Shown here: piece after piece, positions 32,071 to 40,721 of the stretch
How the letters are laid out: every line of letters starts with the position of its first letter
Position numbering within the stretch: position 1 is the first letter of the stretch
NCBI GenBank assembly: GCA_002426795.1
Contig: DINQ01000008.1
Location: forward strand, 310,001 to 374,000
Reading direction: 5' to 3'
Length of the DNA stretch: 64,000 nucleotides
Source: Bacteroidales bacterium UBA5536
GTDB taxonomy: Bacteria; Bacteroidota; Bacteroidia; Bacteroidales; F082
Made by a program: the position numbers and the translations under genes
The notes under the pieces: generated by a model
Seen by the model: only the letters and a program-made list of their open reading frames with translations
Told to the model about the DNA's origin: nothing
Databases searched by the model: none

Positions 32071-34635
32071 ATGAAAAAATTTAGATTGGTCATTGTAGCA
32101 TTGGGTTTTCCACTGATGCTGTTTGCGCAAACGAAAATTTCGGGCAAATTAATCGATGCTGTTGACGGGCAACCTCTTCCATTGGTGGCTATTCAGTTTG
32201 ATGGGGGACAAAAGTCAGGCATTTCCGACCCGCAAGGAAATTTCACTCTTGACATTGCGCAGTTTCCTGAAACTCTTAAATTCAGTTTATTGGGCTATAA
32301 ACCTTTGAGCTACTTGTTGGAATCCAAACCAGACTCCTTATTGACCCTCAAAATGTCAGCTCAAAACATTGATCTTGAAGAAATCAGCATCATGGCCGAT
32401 TATGCCAGCGAGCGGTTTACGCCTGTTTCTTTTACCACAATCAAAGCCGAAACAATCAGAACCCAGCTGGGCGACAAACCATTTCCCGAGATTTTTAAAA
32501 GAAGTCCGAGTGTTTATGCTGCACGTGATGGTGGCGGATCGGGCGATGCCACACTTTCTATTAGAGGCTTCAAACAGGAAAATATTGCAGTTTTATTAAA
32601 TGGTGTTCCAATCAACGGAGCGGAAAACGGCTTGGTCTACTGGAACAACTGGCTCGGGTTAACCGAAGCAACCGCCAGTATTCAGGTGCAACGTGGAATC
32701 GGAGCATCAAAAGTGGCGCTCAACTCTGTTGGCGGAACTGTGAATATTTTAACCCAACAAAACGGACAACAGGAAGGCGGTTTTGTCAGCCTTTCGACAA
32801 CAGATTACGGTAACCGCAAATTTACTTTTGCCTATCAAACCGGAAAACTGAAAAATGACTGGAGTGTTTCATTGCTGGCCTCGCGTGTTGAAGGACCAGG
32901 ATATGTAGATGCCACATATGTCGACGGATGGGCCTATTTTTTAACTGTTTCAAAAAATTTTGGGCATAATCAACGTCTGGTATTTTCAGCTTTGGGCGGT
33001 CCCGAAAAACACGGTCAACGCAACCTGAAATTGAGTCAGCAAGAAATAGATTTGCGTGGTTATCGATTCAATAAAGACTGGGGAAGCTACAATGGTGAAA
33101 TCAAAAATGCATCCGAAAACTTCTATTTCAAACCACATTTTTCACTCACCCATTTCTGGAATATCAATGAAGCGAATTACTTGTCAACCTCAGTGTATTT
33201 CTCGCCTGGCTGGGGCGGTGGAAAATGGAGCGACAGCTTCAACTATGGCCAGGGTGTTTTTGATTTTCGCAATCCATCCGGACAGATTGACTGGGAAGCC
33301 ATTTACAACAGAAACAACTCTAATACTGAAACCTACACACTTTCTGATGGTAGCACGGTTAGCGGATTTTCTTCTCTTGTACAAACCAATTTTCTGGCAA
33401 GCCATATTTGGGCAGGCGCATTGAGTTCACTTGAAACTAAACTCGGACAGCACTCGAAGATTATAGCGGGGATCCATTATCGCTATTTTATTTCGTCCTT
33501 GAAACAAACGGTTGGCGATCTGCTTGGAGGTCAGTTTTATATCGATGACTATAGCTGGTCAGCCGCTGGCATCGCAGGCAGAAACGAAATCAAGCTTCCG
33601 GGTGATGACATTCGTATCAACAATGGCGCCCTGCTACACCAAACCAGTTTATTTGCTCAGTTTGAGCAAAGCGTTGGTGACATCAATTTGTTTGCTGGAG
33701 GAACACTCACTCAGAACATGATGCAGCGGCACGACGTATACAATTATCCTAATAACAAATGGAGTCCACAAGTTCACATAACCGGTTTTGATTTCAAAGC
33801 TGGCCTCAACTATAACATTCAAAAAAACCAGCAGCTTTATATAAATGGTGGAGTTTTCAGCAAGGCACCCTACTATAAATTCGCCTTTGGTAATTTTACG
33901 AACACCCCCGTTCAAAAAGTCGAACGCGAAAAAGTGAATACCATCGAAGCAGGTTATGCCCTTCGTTTTGAAAAACTTAACTTATCTGCAAATGCATACT
34001 ACACCTTGTGGAAAGATGTTTCATTTTTATCAAACGAGTACATTCAACTGGAAAACAATCAGCAAACCCGAGCAATGGTTAAAGGCCTTGAAGCACTTCA
34101 CAAAGGAATAGAAGTAACGTTGAGCAACCGCTTCGCTGACTGGTTAACTGTGGGTTTCGTACTTTCTGCTGGCGACTGGCGCTGGCAAAATAATGTAGAA
34201 GCAACGCTTTTTGATGATCGTGATATCGCCGTCGATACCGTAAAAGTTTTTGCAAACGGACTCAAAGTTGGTGGTCAGCCACAATTACAAACAAATGTTT
34301 TTGCCGAGTTGCTGGTTTTAAAAACCTTCAGACTTGGAATGGATTACACCTATTATGATTTGCATTATGCAGATTTTGATCCGGCAGGCAGGCAAAACCC
34401 TGATGACCGCACACAATCCTACCGTATTCCCGGATCAGGAGAATTTGATATTCATCTAGAGTTTAGTCCGAGAATCAAAAGCGCCAGACTGACAGTTTTT
34501 GGCAACTGCAGCAATGTGTTTGATAAACACCGGATTTTAAAAGGCGAAGACGGCATTAACCACGATCTTGCGAGTTTCAATGGATTTTGGTCATTTGGTA
34601 GGGTCTTCGATTTTGGATTCCGGTATGAGTTTTGA
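32071..34635 (+). CDS. TonB-dependent receptor under FMN riboswitch (candidate flavin receptor)
   Basis: 854 residues: signal peptide (1-19, ending FAQ), a carboxypeptidase-regulatory-like domain (about 20-105, KISGKLIDAVDGQPLPLVAI), plug (about 115-235, with SIRGFKQENIAVLLNGVPIN and SVGGTVNILT) and a beta-barrel to the C-terminal aromatic strand FDFGFRYEF. There is no TonB box that I can name with certainty. It is the only gene controlled by the FMN riboswitch just upstream, so it probably imports riboflavin, FMN or a flavin-containing compound through the outer membrane. That substrate is inferred only from regulation. Confidence 0.85.
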   Translation: MKKFRLVIVALGFPLMLFAQTKISGKLIDAVDGQPLPLVAIQFDGGQKSGISDPQGNFTLDIAQFPETLKFSLLGYKPLSYLLESKPDSLLTLKMSAQNIDLEEISIMADYASERFTPVSFTTIKAETIRTQLGDKPFPEIFKRSPSVYAARDGGGSGDATLSIRGFKQENIAVLLNGVPINGAENGLVYWNNWLGLTEATASIQVQRGIGASKVALNSVGGTVNILTQQNGQQEGGFVSLSTTDYGNRKFTFAYQTGKLKNDWSVSLLASRVEGPGYVDATYVDGWAYFLTVSKNFGHNQRLVFSALGGPEKHGQRNLKLSQQEIDLRGYRFNKDWGSYNGEIKNASENFYFKPHFSLTHFWNINEANYLSTSVYFSPGWGGGKWSDSFNYGQGVFDFRNPSGQIDWEAIYNRNNSNTETYTLSDGSTVSGFSSLVQTNFLASHIWAGALSSLETKLGQHSKIIAGIHYRYFISSLKQTVGDLLGGQFYIDDYSWSAAGIAGRNEIKLPGDDIRINNGALLHQTSLFAQFEQSVGDINLFAGGTLTQNMMQRHDVYNYPNNKWSPQVHITGFDFKAGLNYNIQKNQQLYINGGVFSKAPYYKFAFGNFTNTPVQKVEREKVNTIEAGYALRFEKLNLSANAYYTLWKDVSFLSNEYIQLENNQQTRAMVKGLEALHKGIEVTLSNRFADWLTVGFVLSAGDWRWQNNVEATLFDDRDIAVDTVKVFANGLKVGGQPQLQTNVFAELLVLKTFRLGMDYTYYDLHYADFDPAGRQNPDDRTQSYRIPGSGEFDIHLEFSPRIKSARLTVFGNCSNVFDKHRILKGEDGINHDLASFNGFWSFGRVFDFGFRYEF

Positions 34636-34782
34636 TAATTTGCAATGAGTCAAGAACATAACGAACAACTTTTCAACAACTCGAAAACCATAAATATCTG
34701 TAATTCAATAATATAAACAAAATATTGAACAAACATCAAATTTTGTTAACAATTAATTAAAGTAACAGCGGCCTCATTATTT

Positions 34783-34790
34783 TACTTTTG
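34783..34790 (+). promoter_or_regulatory. Probable -7 element for the Oar-like receptor
   Basis: TACTTTTG on the plus strand, 39 bases upstream of the ATG at 34830. The -33 region is AT-rich without TTTG. Confidence 0.5.
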
Positions 34791-34829
34791 AGGTGTTAAA
34801 AAATAACCATTAATCAAATCAAAAAACCT

Positions 34830-37800
34830 ATGAAAAAATCGCTACTAATCAGCTTATTGGCAGTTTTAATGACCTTTGGCTGGCAATCAGTTTTTGCTCA
34901 GGGAACAACTACTTCTGGTATGAACGGACGCGTTTATGCTTCTGATGGAGAATCTTTGCCTGGTGCAACAGTCGTTGTTGTGGACATGCCTACCGGAACT
35001 CAGTTTGGTACAGTAACGGATCAAAATGGTTACTATAGGATTCCTAACATGAACGTTGGAGGTCCTTATCAGGTTACCGTTTCTTTTGTTGGTTACCAAC
35101 CATTTACCAAAGGTGACATTTTCCTCACACTTGGTCAGACCCTTAAATTGGACGTAAAGCTCAGCGAGTCGGCAATTACCTTGTCAGATGTTGAAGTTGT
35201 GGCCTCACGCAACGACATTTTCGACGGTAACCGCACAGGCGCCGAAACGTATGTAAGCAACGCCGAAATTGCCAAACTTCCTACATTGAGCCGCTCAATC
35301 GGTGACTTTGTCCGTTTGACTCCACAAGCAAATGTTTCCGGAGGAACTGGAGCTATCACTGTTGCCGGTATCAACAACCGTTACAATGCCATTTCTTTTG
35401 ACGGTGCCGTAAACAATGACGTTTTCGGGCTTGCCGCTTCAGGAACAAACGGTGGCCAAACAGGTGCCAACCCCATCAGTTTGGATGCTATTGACCAGTT
35501 TCAGATTGTAATCGCTCCTTACGACGTGCGTCAGGGCGGATTTGCCGGCGCCAGTATCAATGCTGTAACCCGCAGGGGAACCAATGAATTTGATGGTTCA
35601 GCTTATATGCTCTACCGTAACCAAAGCCTGGCCGGTAAAACTCCTGGAAAAGACGTTCAGACCAGAACCAAACTCGATGAGTTTACAGCCAAAACATACG
35701 GCTTGCGCGTTGGTGGACCTATCATCAAGAACAAACTGTTCTTCTTCTTCAATGCTGAATTCCAAAGAGATCAAACACCACAGCCTTTTGACTTCACTAC
35801 CTACAAAGGAAATTCAACAATGGCTGAATTGGATGCATTTGCTGCTAAACTCGCCACTTACGGTTACGATGCCGGTGGATATCTGAACAACACACGCGAA
35901 TTGAACAGCGACAAATTTATGGTTCGTTTCGACTATAATATCAGCAAAAACCATAAATTGACATTGCGTCACTCATATACAAAAGCAGAATCAATCGGTG
36001 CTAACAGATCAAGCAATTCAACAATCAATTTCTATAATAATGGTGTTTACTTTCCGAGCACAACCAACTCAACTGCACTCGAGTTGAAAAGCAACTGGAA
36101 CACTATGTCGAATAACCTGATTTTCGGTTATACTTCAGTTCGCGATCAACGTGATCAAATGGGCGGAAAATTCCCTTATCTACAAATTTTTGATGGTGAT
36201 GGCACAATTTACGCCGGTTCAGAACCTTATTCAACAGGCAACCAGCTCGATCAGGACATTTTAACCATCAATGACAACTTTTCTATCTACAGTGGAGCTC
36301 ACACTGTTACTTTTGGTTTAAACATTGAGTATGGAAAATCATACAACTTGTTTATGCGTCAGGCATTTGGTCAATACAGATTCAATAGTCTGGCCGATTT
36401 CATGTCAGGAGCACAAGCCGTTCGTTATGACCGTGGTTATTCATTGGTTGACAATATTGTTGGTGATGGTTCTGCTGCTGCAGCCGATTTCAGAACCTTG
36501 CAGTATGGTTTTTATGTTCAGGACGAATGGCAAATCAACGACAACTTTAAAGTAACCGCCGGTTTGCGTTTCGATATTCCTCAGTATCTTGATCAACCAA
36601 ACGCTGGTGGCCGTCAGGCTATCTGGGATGGTTTCAACGATACCACAGTTGCCAAAATTGAATCGTACGGATATGATCTGAAAGGTGCCCGCGTAGGCGA
36701 AATGCCAAAATCATATTTGAGCATCAACCCACGTTTAGGCTTTAACTGGGATGTTTATGGCGATCAGAGCACACAGCTTCGTGGAGGTATCGGCGTATTT
36801 ACCAGTCGTTTACCCCTCGTATGGCCAGGTGGTTCATATACAAACAATGGTTTAACTGTTGGTGGTGTGATCTACAATGGCGCTGTTGATTTCCGCCCAC
36901 AGTGGGATAATCAATACACTGCAACAGATTTCGGTCAGGCAGATGCCATCCCAAGTGGTCAGATTGACCTCTTTACTGAAAACTTCAAAAATCCTCAGGT
37001 TTTAAGAACCAGTATTGGTGTTGACCATAAACTTCCCTGGTGGGGGTTGGTTGGAACCGTTGAAGGTATTTATACCAAAAATTTGATTAACGTCAATTAC
37101 TACAATGTCAACCAAGCACCCGCTAACGGTACTACTGTTGACAATGGCCCTGATCATCGTCCATATTATCCAGGAAGCAGAATCGAAAGTGTTTATTCAC
37201 GCATCATGCTTGGAACAAATACCAACGAGGGTTATACCTATAACTTTACAGCTCAGGTTTCTAAACCGCTGACAAAAGGATTCTCCGGTACTTTGGCTTA
37301 TACCTATGGTCGTGCAAAAGCCCTCAATGACGGTACTTCGTCACAAAACAGTTCACAATGGCGTTATATGGAAACCGTTCGTGGTTTGAATCACCTTGAT
37401 CTGAGTTACTCAGATTTCGATATGGGTTCACGCATACTGGCTTTCTTGTCCTATCGCATGGAATATGCCAACAACTTTGCCACTACTTTGAGTCTTGTTT
37501 ATAACGGTCAGAGCGGACAACGTTTCAGCTATGTTTATAATGACAATGGTGGCCGTTTGAACAACGAACGTGAAAATGCCGGCAACCTGATTTGGATTCC
37601 TGCAACACAAAGCCAGATCAATTTGGTTGATGTACTCGACAATGACGGCAATGTTGCTACCAGCGCTGCTACACAATGGGCAAACCTCAACAGCTTTATC
37701 GATAGCGATAAATATCTGAGCGAACACCGTGGTGAATATGCCGAAAGAAACGGAGCTCGTTTGCCTTTCGAAAGTGTTGTTGACCTCAAAATCGTTCAGG

Positions 37801-38078
37801 ATTTCTTCATGAATGTTTCTGGAAAAAGACACACTTTGCAAGTTACTTTTGACATTTTCAACTTCACCAACCTGTTAAATCCTGAATGGGGTATCCGTCG
37901 TTACATTACCAACGATGCCTATCAGCTTATCAAATTTACAGGTGTTGACGGAGACGGAAAAGCTATGTTCAACTATACCGGAACAGGCGATGTACAAGAC
38001 ATCTACAACGTAAGTGATGTTGGTATCTATGGTTCACGTTGGACTGGCCAGATTGGTGTTAGATATCTCTTCAACTAA
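34830..38078 (+). CDS. Oar-like TonB-dependent outer-membrane protein
   Basis: 1082 residues: signal peptide (1-23, ending FAQG), a carboxypeptidase-regulatory-like domain (about 26-115), plug region (about 120-245, with AGINNRYNAISFDGA and GQTGANPISLDAIDQFQIV) and a large barrel ending QIGVRYLFN. Length, the INAVTRRGTNEFDGSAY motif and DVRQGGFAGASINAVTR are typical of Oar-type receptors. The transported compound is unknown. There is no SusD-like gene beside it, so it is not a standard glycan utilisation pair. A strong terminator follows. Confidence 0.88.
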   Translation: MKKSLLISLLAVLMTFGWQSVFAQGTTTSGMNGRVYASDGESLPGATVVVVDMPTGTQFGTVTDQNGYYRIPNMNVGGPYQVTVSFVGYQPFTKGDIFLTLGQTLKLDVKLSESAITLSDVEVVASRNDIFDGNRTGAETYVSNAEIAKLPTLSRSIGDFVRLTPQANVSGGTGAITVAGINNRYNAISFDGAVNNDVFGLAASGTNGGQTGANPISLDAIDQFQIVIAPYDVRQGGFAGASINAVTRRGTNEFDGSAYMLYRNQSLAGKTPGKDVQTRTKLDEFTAKTYGLRVGGPIIKNKLFFFFNAEFQRDQTPQPFDFTTYKGNSTMAELDAFAAKLATYGYDAGGYLNNTRELNSDKFMVRFDYNISKNHKLTLRHSYTKAESIGANRSSNSTINFYNNGVYFPSTTNSTALELKSNWNTMSNNLIFGYTSVRDQRDQMGGKFPYLQIFDGDGTIYAGSEPYSTGNQLDQDILTINDNFSIYSGAHTVTFGLNIEYGKSYNLFMRQAFGQYRFNSLADFMSGAQAVRYDRGYSLVDNIVGDGSAAAADFRTLQYGFYVQDEWQINDNFKVTAGLRFDIPQYLDQPNAGGRQAIWDGFNDTTVAKIESYGYDLKGARVGEMPKSYLSINPRLGFNWDVYGDQSTQLRGGIGVFTSRLPLVWPGGSYTNNGLTVGGVIYNGAVDFRPQWDNQYTATDFGQADAIPSGQIDLFTENFKNPQVLRTSIGVDHKLPWWGLVGTVEGIYTKNLINVNYYNVNQAPANGTTVDNGPDHRPYYPGSRIESVYSRIMLGTNTNEGYTYNFTAQVSKPLTKGFSGTLAYTYGRAKALNDGTSSQNSSQWRYMETVRGLNHLDLSYSDFDMGSRILAFLSYRMEYANNFATTLSLVYNGQSGQRFSYVYNDNGGRLNNERENAGNLIWIPATQSQINLVDVLDNDGNVATSAATQWANLNSFIDSDKYLSEHRGEYAERNGARLPFESVVDLKIVQDFFMNVSGKRHTLQVTFDIFNFTNLLNPEWGIRRYITNDAYQLIKFTGVDGDGKAMFNYTGTGDVQDIYNVSDVGIYGSRWTGQIGVRYLFN

Positions 38079-38098
38079 ACTTAATATCATATTCTTTA

Positions 38099-38131
38099 AA
38101 AAGAGACCTGTTTTTACGGGTCTCTTTTTTT
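38099..38131 (+). terminator. Intrinsic terminator
   Basis: AAGAGACC (38101-38108) pairs with GGTCTCTT (38119-38126), followed by T-rich sequence. Ends the Oar-like gene. Confidence 0.9.
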
Positions 38132-38155
38132 ATCTTTACTGCTAAAATTTAAGCA

Positions 38156-39379
38156 ATGAAAATCTTTCGCACACTCATCATTTCTGTACTTTTAGGTACC
38201 CTATTATTTTCATGTAAAAGACAGGCAAAACAAGATGACCACTTACTGATTGTTGTTTCTTTGGACGGCTTCAGGTGGGACTATCCAGACCGTTTCAACA
38301 CGCCAAACCTCGATCATATTGAACAAATTGGTGTAAAAGCCAAAAGTTTGATTCCAAGTTTCCCGTCGATTACCTTCCCCAATCACTACACAATGGCAAC
38401 TGGTCTCTACCCCGATCATCATGGTATTGTGCAAAATCAGTTTTACGATCCGCAACTTAAAGAAACCTATAATGAAAAAGGAAAGCGGAGTACTGTTGAA
38501 GACGGGAAATTTTATGGAGGCGAACCCATATGGGTCACAGCAGAAAAGCAGGGAATGAAATCGGCTACTTTTTTTTGGGTAGGCAGTGAAGCAGATGTGG
38601 AAGGCATCAGACCAACCTATTGGAAAAGATATGAGCATCATTTTCCTTATATACAGCGAATCGATACAGTGCTTTATTGGGCACAACTGCCCTTAGAAAA
38701 AAGACCCAAGCTCATCATGTGGTATCTGGATGAACCTGACGGCAAAGGACACCGTTATGGTCCTATGAGCGATAGCCTGAGACCCCTGATGACCTATCTT
38801 GACAGCTTGGTCGGAGTGTTTTACAATAGGGTTAAAGCCTTACCTCACGGAGACCAGATAGATGTGATTATTACGTCAGATCATGGTATGTGTCAACTCT
38901 CACCAGAACGTAGAATCAATCTGGATGATTATATCGATACGAGTATGCTCACCATAATGGATGGGTACAACCCTATGATGAATCTCGGAGTAAAACCAGG
39001 TTTTGTCGACACAGTTTACAATAAACTCCAAAAGATAAATCACCTTAAGGCTTGGAAACACGGTGAATTGCCTGAATATCTGCATTATGGCAACAATCCC
39101 CGCACACATGACATTTCACTGGTAGCAGATAGCAGCTGGTCGGTTTATTGGTCATGGGAAAATATGGATAAGTTGGGTGCACACGGCTATGATCCAATAA
39201 ACACGGATGTCCATGCCATTTTTTATGCTTTTGGGCCATCGTTTAAGACAAACTATTCGAAAGAATCATTTGAAAATATTCATTTATATCCTTTGATGGC
39301 GCATATTTTACATCTGCAACCCGCGCAAACAGATGGTAGTTTCGAATTTATTCAGGATGTTTTAAAGGAAGAAAAATGA
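38156..39379 (+). CDS. Ectonucleotide pyrophosphatase/phosphodiesterase-type lipoprotein
   Basis: 407 residues with lipobox LLFSCK at about residue 20. Alkaline phosphatase superfamily, NPP branch: metal-binding VVSLDGFRWDY, nucleophile Thr73 in PSITFPNHYTMATG, YPDHHGI, DEPDGKGHRYGP, TSDHGM and HGYDP. These correspond to the six metal ligands of nucleotide pyrophosphatases. It is anchored on the membrane facing outward. It overlaps the PhoD-like gene by four bases, so together they may liberate phosphate from nucleotides or other phosphodiesters. Confidence 0.9.
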   Translation: MKIFRTLIISVLLGTLLFSCKRQAKQDDHLLIVVSLDGFRWDYPDRFNTPNLDHIEQIGVKAKSLIPSFPSITFPNHYTMATGLYPDHHGIVQNQFYDPQLKETYNEKGKRSTVEDGKFYGGEPIWVTAEKQGMKSATFFWVGSEADVEGIRPTYWKRYEHHFPYIQRIDTVLYWAQLPLEKRPKLIMWYLDEPDGKGHRYGPMSDSLRPLMTYLDSLVGVFYNRVKALPHGDQIDVIITSDHGMCQLSPERRINLDDYIDTSMLTIMDGYNPMMNLGVKPGFVDTVYNKLQKINHLKAWKHGELPEYLHYGNNPRTHDISLVADSSWSVYWSWENMDKLGAHGYDPINTDVHAIFYAFGPSFKTNYSKESFENIHLYPLMAHILHLQPAQTDGSFEFIQDVLKEEK

Positions 39380-40707
39380 GAGCATACACGAGATTATCAT
39401 TACTCATCATATTGGTATGTAGTAATTTACACGCAATCGCACAAGCCTCATTGCTCCAATCAGGACCGATGGTTGGTTATACCGATATGGTTGAAGCATT
39501 GCTGTGGGTTCAAACCAAAGAGGCTGCTGAAGTTTCATTTACTTATTTTCCTGCAGAAAATTCTGATGAAGTATACAGCACAAAAACTTTGATCACTGCT
39601 GAAGAAGAAGCATTTACCGCAAAATTCGAATTGAAAGCCCTCAAACCAGGAACGAAATACATCTACCAGCTTTACTTGAACCATCAACTGGTCGATTTCC
39701 CCTACCCTACTTTTTTTGAGACACAAAAAATATGGCGCTGGCGTGGGGATGAGCCAGAATTCTGCTTCCTCTCAGCCAGTTGCGCCTATGTAAACGAAAC
39801 TGAATTCGATCGGCCCGGTAAACCCTATGGGGGAGATTATCAGGTGTTTAAAAACATGGCTTCGCATCCTACAAATTTTATGCTATGGTTAGGAGATAAC
39901 GTATATTTGCGGGAGCCCGACTGGAATTCACGCAGTGGCGTCTTACACAGATATACCCATACCCGTTCCCTGCCCGAAATGCAAGAATTATTGGCTACAC
40001 GCGCTAATTATGCGATTTGGGATGATCACGATTTCGGTCCAAACGACAGTGATAAAGGGTTTTACAACAAAAACATGACACTGGAAGCATTTGAATTATT
40101 TTGGGGAAATCCAACTTATGGTGTGGGTGACATCAAAGGTGCGATCACAAGTTTCCAGTATGGTGACATTGATTTTTTTCTGCTTGACAACCGCTGGTAC
40201 CGAGACCCTGATAAGCTGCATAAGGAAGGTAAGACCATGCTTGGAAATGCACAACTCGAATGGCTTTTTGATAACCTGGTAACAAGTGAAGCCAATTTTA
40301 AAGTTGTGGCAATGGGTGGTCAATTCCTGAGCGATGCCAATCAGTATGAAATGTACTCGGCCGACGGATTCAATGATGAAAGGCTGAAAATCATTAAATT
40401 TATCCAGGATCAAGGCATTAAGAATGTCGTCTTCATTACAGGAGATGTGCATTTTTCTGAAGCATCAGTACTGCGTGAGGAAGGCATGCCCACCATTTGG
40501 GATGTCACGCTTTCAACCATGAGTTCAGGGCCAAATAAAAACGGCGACCAATGGAAAAACAGTTATCGGATTCCGGGCAAAATTTATACTGACCGCAATT
40601 TTGGCCTGATCAAAGTAACAGGATCAGGCAAAGACCGACATATAGAAGTGAGTTGTTTCAGCAAAGACAACGAACTTAAATGGGAACTAAACATTCCCAA
40701 AGAATAA
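39376..40707 (+). CDS. PhoD-like alkaline phosphatase D family protein
   Basis: 443 residues with a signal peptide (1-23, HAIAQA). An N-terminal beta-sandwich (about 30-115) precedes a metallophosphoesterase domain of the PhoD family with ANYAIWDDHDFGPNDSD, MLWLGDNVYLREPD, GGQFLSD and TGDVHFSE, all metal ligands in family members. It is translationally coupled (ATGA) to the NPP lipoprotein upstream. Typical PhoD enzymes cleave phosphodiesters and phosphomonoesters and depend on calcium and iron. This one is inferred to be secreted to the periplasm. Confidence 0.9.
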   Translation: MRAYTRLSLLIILVCSNLHAIAQASLLQSGPMVGYTDMVEALLWVQTKEAAEVSFTYFPAENSDEVYSTKTLITAEEEAFTAKFELKALKPGTKYIYQLYLNHQLVDFPYPTFFETQKIWRWRGDEPEFCFLSASCAYVNETEFDRPGKPYGGDYQVFKNMASHPTNFMLWLGDNVYLREPDWNSRSGVLHRYTHTRSLPEMQELLATRANYAIWDDHDFGPNDSDKGFYNKNMTLEAFELFWGNPTYGVGDIKGAITSFQYGDIDFFLLDNRWYRDPDKLHKEGKTMLGNAQLEWLFDNLVTSEANFKVVAMGGQFLSDANQYEMYSADGFNDERLKIIKFIQDQGIKNVVFITGDVHFSEASVLREEGMPTIWDVTLSTMSSGPNKNGDQWKNSYRIPGKIYTDRNFGLIKVTGSGKDRHIEVSCFSKDNELKWELNIPKE

Positions 40708-40721
40708 GATTTTGCCACTTT

